Source: a virus | Virus record (IMG/VR): IMGVR_UViG_3300032134_000013 | Location: 1-28,773 of that record | Reading direction: 5' to 3' (one strand) | DNA: 28,773 bases | In this document: positions 23,857-28,773 of the stretch, piece by piece | Layout of the letters: each line of letters opens with the position of its first letter | How positions within the stretch are numbered: position 1 is the stretch's first letter | Translations under genes and position numbers: made by a program | Notes under the pieces: model-generated | The model's database searches: none | Seen by the model: only the letters and a program-made list of their open reading frames with translations | Told to the model about the DNA's origin: nothing

Positions 23857-24489
23857 ATGAGCCACGCAGGAAATCGAATCCGCGACAGACGGAAAGAGAA
23901 AAATTTAACTCAACGCAGCTTGGGGGCATTGATCGGCGTCAGTGCAACGAGTATTACCTATTGGGAAAGGGGAGATGTCGAACCAAAAAACAAGCATTTA
24001 GCTGCTTTAGCGAGAGCTTTAGATCTAGCACCAGACTATATTTTATATGGTGCAACATTCGGGGGTGAGGTTTCGCTCACACCTATTCACGCCCGTGTGC
24101 CGTTAATCAGGTGGGAGGAAGTTAGTAAGTTACAAGGAAAGTCTATGGAGTTAGACGAAAAAGCTGCGGATTGGCTGTATTGCCCTACGCAGTGTGGTAA
24201 ACGGACGTTTGCAACAACCGTTCAGGGTGATTCAATGACCTCACCCTATCCAAACAACAAGTCATATCCAGCGGGAATTGTTATTTTTGTTGATCCAGAT
24301 GCCACGCTATCCACAGGATCGCGGGTTTTGGCAAAGAGAGATAATTCCACCGAAGCAACATTTAAGGAGTACATTAAAGATGGTGGCGTAAGCTATTTGA
24401 AACCGATCAACCCACAATACCCAACGGTAGTGCTGGAGAGTGATTCGGAAATTATTGGAGTGATTATCGGTAGCTATTCAGCCGAGTAA
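23857..24489 (+). CDS. cI: CI-type prophage repressor with S24 peptidase domain
   Basis: This is a 210-residue protein. Residues 5-60 form an XRE-type helix-turn-helix (RIRDRRKEKNLTQRSLGALI, TSITYWERGDVEPKNKHL). Residues ~80-205 form the LexA/CI peptidase-like domain with Ser126 (GDSM) and Lys160 (VLAKRD). The start has GAGAG seven bases upstream. Where related repressors carry a cleavable Ala-Gly after VPLISWV-type segments, this protein reads VPLIRWEEVSKLQGK, without Ala-Gly, so RecA-stimulated self-cleavage may be lost or moved. It is divergent from cro and should keep the prophage silent. Confidence 0.9.
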   Translation: MSHAGNRIRDRRKEKNLTQRSLGALIGVSATSITYWERGDVEPKNKHLAALARALDLAPDYILYGATFGGEVSLTPIHARVPLIRWEEVSKLQGKSMELDEKAADWLYCPTQCGKRTFATTVQGDSMTSPYPNNKSYPAGIVIFVDPDATLSTGSRVLAKRDNSTEATFKEYIKDGGVSYLKPINPQYPTVVLESDSEIIGVIIGSYSAE

Positions 24490-24499
24490 TTAAATAATT

Positions 24500-24730
24500 A
24501 TGAAAACCCTAAGACAGTCACAAACAATTCACGATAGATCGTCATCCGTCAGAATGCGTATGATGGATTGGATGCGCCTTGCTGAATATGAATGGTGGCT
24601 GATTCATACCGACTGGATGCCATGCCAAACGCCTAAGTTTTACTGGCGGTTTGCAGAATGGTTCGGGCCGTATAATATGAGTTTCGGCTATGACTCGCAG
24701 AATGAGCACACTGGCCCACCATCCGATTAA
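24500..24730 (+). CDS. Small Trp-rich protein in the cI transcript, unknown function
   Basis: This is a 76-residue frame starting 11 bases after cI and ending before an intrinsic terminator, so it is transcribed with cI in the lysogen. The product is rich in aromatic residues (YEWWLIHTDW, FYWRFAEWFGPYNMSFGY). The ribosome site is poor, which lowers confidence. As a gene expressed in the lysogen it could alter the host (for example exclusion), but no homologue was recognised. Confidence 0.45.
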   Translation: MKTLRQSQTIHDRSSSVRMRMMDWMRLAEYEWWLIHTDWMPCQTPKFYWRFAEWFGPYNMSFGYDSQNEHTGPPSD

Positions 24731-24756
24731 GTTTCACTTATTTTTATCAAACTATC

Positions 24757-24779
24757 TCTCCTATATGGGGATTTTTTTT
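24757..24779 (+). terminator. Intrinsic terminator of the cI unit
   Basis: TCTCC, loop TATAT and GGGGA form a 5-bp stem (one G-T pair) followed by eight T residues. It separates the cI unit from the next rightward operon, whose promoter starts at 24831. Confidence 0.7.
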
Positions 24780-24824
24780 GCCTGAATTTTATCAATCCAA
24801 TACCCCTTTTCTGATCTTGCTGAA

Positions 24825-24851
24825 TTAAGTTTGACTTTCCTGTTAACTTAA
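24825..24851 (+). promoter_or_regulatory. Inverted-repeat operator over the recombination-operon promoter
   Basis: TTAAGTT (24825-24831) and AACTTAA (24845-24851) form a perfect 7-bp inverted repeat with a 13-base centre. It covers the -35 box and spacer of the promoter at 24831. The words resemble those at the cI-cro control region, so CI or Cro probably regulates this operon as well. Confidence 0.55.
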
Positions 24852-24859
24852 CTTATTAT
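24831..24859 (+). promoter_or_regulatory. Sigma70 promoter of the recombination/integrase operon
   Basis: TTGACT (24831-24836), 17-base spacer, TATTAT (24854-24859): a near-consensus promoter 34 bases before the first gene of the operon. It is the counterpart of lambda PL in position and direction (away from cro). Confidence 0.85.
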
Positions 24860-24892
24860 TGATGCATACCAATTGAGAACGGGAGCAGCACA

Positions 24893-25330
24893 ATGAATCA
24901 ATCAAACACCGCAATTGAACGCGCCGCACAGGATTATCGTGATCAGAAGTTGGCTGACTATCTAGACGATTATGATTCAGACGTAACTGTATTTGACGAG
25001 TTTTCATCGCTAGCTTCAATTTCAGGCGAGATGAAAATGGAGCGGCAAATTACTTTCCAACGAAGCTGGGATGATGAAGCTCTAGTTTACGACTTGTTTG
25101 ACGTAATTAGTGACCGTCTTGAGAGCGATGAAGACGATCAAAAGCTGATTTGCTCAACATTCCTCGCCGCATTATTCAACGCCGACAAAGGCGGCGCAGC
25201 TACCGATCTAGCCCAAAGCGCTGACCTTGACGGCTGGATTCAAGATTACTTCAAAGGCAAGCAGAAGCAGGAAAAGCCTTACTACATGACTGCGCCGAAC
25301 TTAGACTTTTTAAATGTCAGGAGTGCTTAA
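24893..25330 (+). CDS. Acidic phage protein of unknown function, first gene of the rightward operon
   Basis: This is a 145-residue protein with GGGAG eight bases before the ATG and its own strong promoter. It is very acidic (ADYLDDYDSDVTVFDEF, SDRLESDEDDQ) with a helical middle. Acidic early phage proteins are sometimes DNA mimics or inhibitors of host enzymes, but nothing in this sequence proves that. No family was recognised. It would be made early, or when repression is lifted, together with the recombination genes. Confidence 0.6.
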   Translation: MNQSNTAIERAAQDYRDQKLADYLDDYDSDVTVFDEFSSLASISGEMKMERQITFQRSWDDEALVYDLFDVISDRLESDEDDQKLICSTFLAALFNADKGGAATDLAQSADLDGWIQDYFKGKQKQEKPYYMTAPNLDFLNVRSA

Positions 25331-25332
25331 CC

Positions 25333-25422
25333 ATGAGCTATAGCGATTTCATTCTTTCAACAGTCGGCGCTCTAATGGGCGCGGGGTGTGTGATTTGGTT
25401 TACGGCAGGCGTAATCGCGTGA
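25333..25422 (+). CDS. 29-residue putative membrane microprotein
   Basis: ATG at 25333 lies two bases after the previous stop and the frame ends at 25422, overlapping the next start (GTGA). The product, beginning MSYSDFILSTVGALMGAG and ending in TAGVIA, is one hydrophobic segment long enough to span a membrane. No strong ribosome site; coupling to the upstream gene is possible. Confidence 0.4.
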   Translation: MSYSDFILSTVGALMGAGCVIWFTAGVIA

Positions 25423-25484
25423 GCAGCGCAATTCAAATGACGGCATTTGTGATTGTATTAATTTTGACGGGAGTACAGATATGA
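25419..25484 (+). CDS. 21-residue putative membrane microprotein
   Basis: A GTG at 25419 overlaps the previous TGA and the frame ends with ATGA overlap into the next gene. The product is hydrophobic (ending TAFVIVLILTGVQI). The exact start/stop coupling on both sides is the main support; it could also be only a coupling peptide for the gene downstream. Confidence 0.3.
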   Translation: MSSAIQMTAFVIVLILTGVQI

Positions 25485-25660
25485 CTATTGAAACTCAGAA
25501 GTTTTTAGCTCGAAACCGAGCTGATGTTGATTGGCAGCAAGAGGGTAGCAACATTAACCCCTACTCTGCCAAGCATCAACCAGAGGCTTATACAGCGTAT
25601 AACAATCGCTTTGAGCAAGTATCAACAGAGTGGGCAGAATTTACAGGGAGCGCAGCGTGA
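25481..25660 (+). CDS. 59-residue phage protein upstream of the Rad52-like gene
   Basis: GGGAG precedes the ATG at 25481 by about 6 bases and the stop overlaps the next ATG (TGATG). The hydrophilic product (MTIETQKFLARNRADVDWQQ, later YNNRFEQVSTEWAEF) belongs to no family recognised here. Placement directly before a single-strand annealing gene suggests a recombination accessory, which is inference. Confidence 0.55.
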   Translation: MTIETQKFLARNRADVDWQQEGSNINPYSAKHQPEAYTAYNNRFEQVSTEWAEFTGSAA

Positions 25661-26337
25661 TGGATATTTTAGGAATGTTGAAGCAGCCGTTTTCACCCAA
25701 CGATATAGAGTGGCGGGCGTGTCGATCTGGTGTATCCCAAGGTGGAAAGCCTTGGGTCATGGCTCTAGCTTACATCACCAACAGAGCCATTATGGATAGG
25801 TTAGACGATGTAGTCGGCCCTGCCAACTGGCGCAACGAGTACACCCAAGCGCCTTGTGGCGGCATCCTTTGCGGCTTATCTATACGGGCCAATGGTGAGT
25901 GGGTGACTAAGTGGGATGGCGCAGAAAATACCGATGTAGAGGCTATTAAGGGCGGTTTGAGTGGCTCAATGAAACGGGCGGCTGTTCACTGGGGTATTGG
26001 TCGATACTTATACGGCCTAACTGAAAACTTCGCACAGGTCGTTGAAAAAGGCACTAAAGGTAGTCAATCAGCCAAGATTAAAGCCACGGGTCAGTTTATT
26101 TATTGGATGCCACCACAACTGCCAGAGTGGGCGCTGCCTAGCAATAAGCGAATTTTGCGCGAAGAGATGCAACTAAGCCTTATGGCGATATTACAGAGCA
26201 TATCTAACGATGATAGATCAACTGTTGATGAATGTTACAGCGAGTTAGAAGAACACGAAACCATGTGGATATGGAAACTATTATCCACTAAGCAAAAAGA
26301 TTATATACGAAACAGCAATCAAGAGAGGGTAGCATAA
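25660..26337 (+). CDS. Rad52/22-family single-strand annealing protein
   Basis: This is a 225-residue protein. The start at 25660 is chosen over one 30 bases earlier because it overlaps the previous stop (TGATG) and follows AGGGAG. ITNRAIMDRLDDVVGPANW and GAENTDVEAIKGGLSGSMKR then AAVHWGIGRYLYGL are diagnostic for phage Rad52/Sak-type recombinases. Such proteins anneal complementary single strands during phage recombination and can help circularise or repair phage DNA. It overlaps the SSB-like gene by one base, a natural partner. No exonuclease partner gene was seen beside it. Confidence 0.9.
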   Translation: MDILGMLKQPFSPNDIEWRACRSGVSQGGKPWVMALAYITNRAIMDRLDDVVGPANWRNEYTQAPCGGILCGLSIRANGEWVTKWDGAENTDVEAIKGGLSGSMKRAAVHWGIGRYLYGLTENFAQVVEKGTKGSQSAKIKATGQFIYWMPPQLPEWALPSNKRILREEMQLSLMAILQSISNDDRSTVDECYSELEEHETMWIWKLLSTKQKDYIRNSNQERVA

Positions 26338-26633
26338 TGCAGTACGACAACAGTAACAGAGGCAGTGTTTGGAAGAATGAAGACCGTAAATCCGACTCGC
26401 ACCCACAGTTTAAGGGCAGCGCAGAAGTTAACGGTGTGGAATATTGGGTATCAGGATGGCTACGCAAGCCAGACGCTAATCCAAAGGCTCCAGCAATGAA
26501 TTTTAGTTTTTCGGCAAAAGAGAATCAAACGCATTCTCAGGCGCCACAGCAATCGTCGCAAGTTCAGCAAGCCAAAGCTGCGGTGATGGCGGGCGGGTTT
26601 GATGCGGCGTTTGACGACGATATTCCATTTTAA
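26337..26633 (+). CDS. SSB-like single-stranded DNA-binding protein
   Basis: This is a 98-residue protein. The N-terminal ~62 residues (HPQFKGSAEVNGVEYWVSGW and LRKPDANPKAPAMNFSFSAK) look like a small beta-barrel of a phage ssDNA-binding family, followed by a Gln/Ala-rich linker and the acidic tip FDDDIPF at the extreme C-terminus. That tip is the hallmark by which SSB recruits partner proteins. It overlaps the Rad52-like stop (TAATG). It is shorter than bacterial SSB (~178). A role with the annealing protein and NinB is likely. Confidence 0.7.
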   Translation: MQYDNSNRGSVWKNEDRKSDSHPQFKGSAEVNGVEYWVSGWLRKPDANPKAPAMNFSFSAKENQTHSQAPQQSSQVQQAKAAVMAGGFDAAFDDDIPF

Positions 26634-26646
26634 CAGGAGTTAACCA

Positions 26647-26892
26647 ATGAGCAATCTCAATATCGCATTATCAGCTTCAACAGATCAGGAGATTTTAGAC
26701 GAGCTGCAACGCAGAGGGCAAAAACTTAAATTCTCTCGGCAGGGTTTACCTCAGCCATCTAATTTGGGCCGACCTTGCTGGTCAATTTCGTGCGATGTTG
26801 AGAATGTCGATTGTCGCACAAAAGTAGAAATGGCGGCTGAAAGCCTACTCACACTGGATTATAACGGCGACAAGGTAGAGCCAAAAGTATGA
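26647..26892 (+). CDS. Small phage protein of unknown function
   Basis: This is an 81-residue protein with CAGGAG about 8 bases before the ATG and an ATGA overlap with the next gene. The N-terminal half is helical (STDQEILDELQRRGQKLKFS) and the C-terminal half has two cysteines (CWSISCDVENVDC includes a third). No family was recognised. Confidence 0.55.
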   Translation: MSNLNIALSASTDQEILDELQRRGQKLKFSRQGLPQPSNLGRPCWSISCDVENVDCRTKVEMAAESLLTLDYNGDKVEPKV

Positions 26893-27041
26893 CGTTGAAA
26901 GAAAAATTAGCAAGAGCGCGGCGGCGCTTGAAGAAAGAACAAGAGCGAGAGAGTTACCTAGAGGCCGTAAAGTCGGGTAGCAAATTTGCTGCATTTTATC
27001 AAGATAAGGCTGACAAGCTTGAGAGGGAACTAGAACAATGA
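26889..27041 (+). CDS. 50-residue coiled-coil protein
   Basis: The frame begins with an ATGA overlap on the previous gene and ends with an ATGA overlap on the next, strong support for a real small gene. The product is highly charged (MTLKEKLARARRRLKKEQER and ends DKADKLERELEQ) and reads as a continuous coiled-coil helix. The function is unknown. Confidence 0.5.
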   Translation: MTLKEKLARARRRLKKEQERESYLEAVKSGSKFAAFYQDKADKLERELEQ

Positions 27042-27325
27042 CTTGGAGCTTCACAGAGGTCAATCTGCTACGCGACAACTATGGTGTATTGCCAGTGGTC
27101 GCTATCGCCGGGTTACTTGGCAAGCAGCCCAATACAGTCGTAAAGAAAGCAGGCGTGATGGGATTGAGGTCTGGCCTACCCCACGCTGTGAAGATCCCTG
27201 TGGGGAGTGTTAAAACGCTTCGGGCGCATGGCTATAGCGCCAGAAAGATAGGACGGCTGCTAGGGCATAGTCATTTCGGCATTAGGTACGCGGAACAGAA
27301 CCACACGATATTAGAGGTTAAGTGA
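27038..27325 (+). CDS. HTH DNA-binding protein
   Basis: This is a 95-residue protein. MTWSFTEVNLLRDNYGVLPV then AIAGLLGKQPNTVVKKAGVM is a homeodomain-like helix-turn-helix (residues ~5-45); SARKIGRLLGHSHFGIRYAE (~65-85) is a second HTH-like segment. Overlaps join it to both neighbours. The position directly upstream of the Xis-like gene suggests control of integration/excision, which is inference. Confidence 0.6.
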   Translation: MTWSFTEVNLLRDNYGVLPVVAIAGLLGKQPNTVVKKAGVMGLRSGLPHAVKIPVGSVKTLRAHGYSARKIGRLLGHSHFGIRYAEQNHTILEVK

Positions 27326-27555
27326 TGAATCAGTTAATGAGTGAAGCGGAAGTGGCTCAAATCACGGGCTACGATATGCTGTCAAAGCAGTGCCAAGTGT
27401 TAACTGACCACGGCGTGTTCTTTGTGAAAGACCGCAATGGCTGTCCTCACGTAACTTGGTATTGCTTCAACCATCCCTCTCATTTGCGGTTTAATAACGG
27501 TCAGGCGCATAATGATGGCTATGCCGATGAACCCGACTTTTCAAGCATGGAGTAA
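27325..27555 (+). CDS. DUF4224-type protein, candidate excisionase (Xis-like)
   Basis: This is a 76-residue protein. The ATG at 27325 shares its A with the upstream TGA and has AGAGGT six bases upstream. MNQLMSEAEVAQITGYDMLS then KQCQVLTDHGVFFVKDRNGC is the recognisable DUF4224 pattern, a MerR/Xis-like small winged helix usually encoded just before phage integrases. The integrase starts three bases after its stop. Excisionase function is likely but not shown by sequence alone. Confidence 0.65.
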   Translation: MNQLMSEAEVAQITGYDMLSKQCQVLTDHGVFFVKDRNGCPHVTWYCFNHPSHLRFNNGQAHNDGYADEPDFSSME

Positions 27556-27558
27556 TTA

Positions 27559-28563
27559 ATGGCACCCCGTAAGCGCATCAGAGGCCCAGAATGGTTGCCT
27601 GTTCGTTGTTATGTAGGTAAGGCGGCGTATGAATATAGGCCGCGCTCTGGCGGCTGTGTCAGGCTTGCCGGACTAACAGCAGACAAAGCGATTGTCATGG
27701 CTAACTACTATCACGCGGTATCGCTACACCAAGAAAAGACAGGCGACTTCTCGCAGCTAGTGCGTGAGTATTTTACTGGCGCTAACTACCTTCGTTTGGC
27801 AACACGAACCAAGCGCGACTATGCGAACTACTCAGAGCGCGTCCTTAAAATCTTTGGCTCAATGAATCGCCATCGCATCAAGCCGCACCACATTCGTCAG
27901 TACATGGATAAGCGAGCCGTCGACGCGCTCACCCAAGCAAACCGCGAACACTCGTTTCTAAGCGCTGTATTTTCGTGGGGCTATGAGAATGGCAAGGTGA
28001 AGGTCAACCCGTGTGTAGGTGTGCGTAAATTCTACGAGCCGCCGCGTGATAGATATATTGAGGATTGGGAATATCAGGCTGTGCTAGCAGAGGCCTACAT
28101 TAAGTGGCCACTACTGGCTGCGACAATGGAGATCAGTTATTGCTGCGCGGCAAGGCAAGCCGATGTATGGGCGTTGACCCGTGAGCAGCTAAGAGAGCAA
28201 GGCATATACATTAAGCAGGGTAAGACAGGCGTTAAACAAATCAAGGAATGGAACCCTCGACTTCGTGCCGCAGTAGATTTGGCACTATCGGTTCAGACTG
28301 TTCCGAATTTCAAACTCGTTTTCTGTGATGCGAAAGGCAATCACCCGGCGCAAGGCACAATGCGCAATTGGTATGACAAAGCGCGACAGCTTGCAAAAGA
28401 TAAACATGATGGTGAATGGAATAGTGATTTCACCTTCCACGACATCAAGGCGCGAGCCATTTCAGATTTCGATGGCGACAAGCAGAATTTTTCAGGTCAC
28501 AAGACCGAAGCGCAAGTCAGAAGTTATGATCGGAAAGTAAAGGTCACGCCGACCCTAAAATAG
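27559..28563 (+). CDS. int: Phage integrase, tyrosine recombinase
   Basis: This is a 334-residue enzyme that cuts and rejoins attP and attB. It has an N-terminal arm-binding part (~1-65), a core-binding SAM-like domain (~66-150) and a catalytic domain. The catalytic set reads R199 (CAARQADVWAL), K222 (QGKTGVK), H294 in HDIKAR with Lys at the usual second Arg position (K297; R299 two residues on), H314 (SGHKTEA) and the nucleophile Y323 (RSYDRK), 11 residues from the end. The HDxKA variant occurs in other phage integrases. The gene faces the tRNA-Cys 97 bases away, the expected target. Confidence 0.92.
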   Translation: MAPRKRIRGPEWLPVRCYVGKAAYEYRPRSGGCVRLAGLTADKAIVMANYYHAVSLHQEKTGDFSQLVREYFTGANYLRLATRTKRDYANYSERVLKIFGSMNRHRIKPHHIRQYMDKRAVDALTQANREHSFLSAVFSWGYENGKVKVNPCVGVRKFYEPPRDRYIEDWEYQAVLAEAYIKWPLLAATMEISYCCAARQADVWALTREQLREQGIYIKQGKTGVKQIKEWNPRLRAAVDLALSVQTVPNFKLVFCDAKGNHPAQGTMRNWYDKARQLAKDKHDGEWNSDFTFHDIKARAISDFDGDKQNFSGHKTEAQVRSYDRKVKVTPTLK

Positions 28564-28659
28564 GGCCGACCTGTATGAATGAACAGCACTGTATATTCGG
28601 AAAAATATTCGGAACTGTTCGGAAGTTAGTAACCACTATGGCTACAACCCCCACCAATA
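28564..28659. other. Attachment region with three TTCGGAA repeats (candidate integrase arm sites)
   Basis: TTCGGAA occurs at 28596-28602, 28608-28614 and 28618-28624 (12 and 10 bases apart) between the integrase stop and the tRNA-Cys 3' end. Tyrosine integrases bind short direct repeats (arm sites) here. An imperfect inverted repeat (AGGTC...CCCTA / TAGGG..GACCT, 28541-28572) overlaps the integrase stop; it lacks a T-run. Confidence 0.5.
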
Positions 28660-28733
28660 TGGAGGCCGAACGCGGAGTCGAACCGCGGTAAACGGATTTG
28701 CAATCCGGTGCATGGCCACTCTGCCATTCGGCC
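28660..28733 (-). tRNA. tRNA-Cys(GCA), probable integration target
   Basis: A 74-base cloverleaf: acceptor stem GGCCGAA/TTCGGCC, anticodon loop with GCA (complement of 28699-28701), T loop GGTTCGACTCC, and encoded CCA at 28662-28660. Its 3' end faces the integrase, so its 3' half is probably the att core, with the 3' part contributed by the phage. The gene appears intact. Confidence 0.93.
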
Positions 28734-28739
28734 AAAAAA

Positions 28740-28773
28740 TGGAGCGGGAAACCGGATTCGAACCGGCGACCCC
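28740..28773 (-). tRNA. tRNA-Gly, 3' part (cut by window)
   Basis: The minus strand ends GGTTTCCCGCTCCA after a T arm (GGTTCGAATCC), as in tRNA-Gly(GCC) of gammaproteobacteria, with CCA encoded. It is six bases upstream of tRNA-Cys; the pair is a common gly-cys tRNA operon. The anticodon is outside the window, so Gly is inferred from the acceptor side and the neighbour. Confidence 0.8.

Noticed and set aside
26845-27078. A minus-strand frame with a hydrophobic end inside the rightward operon.
   Set aside because: It is opposite the 50-residue gene and the HTH gene, which are tied to their neighbours by start/stop overlaps.
28541-28572. Imperfect inverted repeat at the end of integrase as a terminator.
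   Set aside because: The stem is interrupted and no T-run follows; it is kept only as a note in the attachment region.
28544-28735. A 63-codon minus-strand frame across the tRNA-Cys.
   Set aside because: It is a translation of the tRNA and attachment region; a frequent false gene call.

Overview
The window is the right-hand part of a prophage in a bacterial chromosome, probably gammaproteobacterial. The right edge is host DNA: an intact tRNA-Cys(GCA) and the 3' part of a tRNA-Gly on the minus strand, a tandem typical of gammaproteobacterial gly-cys(-leu) tRNA operons. A tyrosine integrase lies just outside the 3' end of the tRNA-Cys, so the phage most likely integrated into that tRNA. The other prophage end, the lysis genes and the end of the tail fibre gene lie beyond the left edge. 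No species can be named from the sequence alone.

Layout, right to left. (1) 28.8-24.8 kb: host tRNAs, then a rightward (+) operon of integrase, a DUF4224-type Xis-like protein, small proteins, an SSB-like protein and a Rad52-family annealing protein. It is driven by a clear sigma70 promoter at 24831. (2) 24.8-23.5 kb: a lambda-like switch, with a CI/S24-type repressor on + and a Cro-like protein on -, their control region between them, and an intrinsic terminator after the cI unit. (3) 23.5-18.9 kb: a leftward early operon of cro, a small RHH-like gene, an O-like replication initiator carrying an iteron array inside its gene, a P-like protein, small genes, NinB, a NinG/HNH-like protein, dUTPase, and a candidate late regulator. 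Most genes overlap by start/stop codons. (4) 18.9-1 kb: leftward late genes for a short-tailed virion of the T7/BPP-1 kind: TerS, TerL, a Lys/Pro/Ala-rich protein, portal, Bbp19-like protein, scaffold, major capsid, tail tube A and B, internal virion proteins and tail fibre.

The phage therefore joins a lambdoid regulation and replication module to a T7-type podoviral particle. No phage RNA polymerase, DNA polymerase or primase is visible in the window, so host enzymes are probably used. The CI/Cro switch decides between the leftward lytic transcript and lysogeny. O/P-like proteins would start replication at the iterons; Rad52-like, SSB-like, NinB and NinG-like proteins would handle recombination; TerS/TerL/portal package DNA; and the internal proteins are probably ejected with DNA.

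The main points for follow-up are: an adenine-N6 DNA methyltransferase-like domain embedded in a predicted ejected virion protein; a two-part iteron array inside the O-like gene; a 14-bp element repeated at the heads of three late gene blocks; a strong terminator between capsid and tail genes; an unusual 549-residue Lys/Pro/Ala-rich protein between terminase and portal; and a chain of overlapping microprotein genes in the recombination operon.
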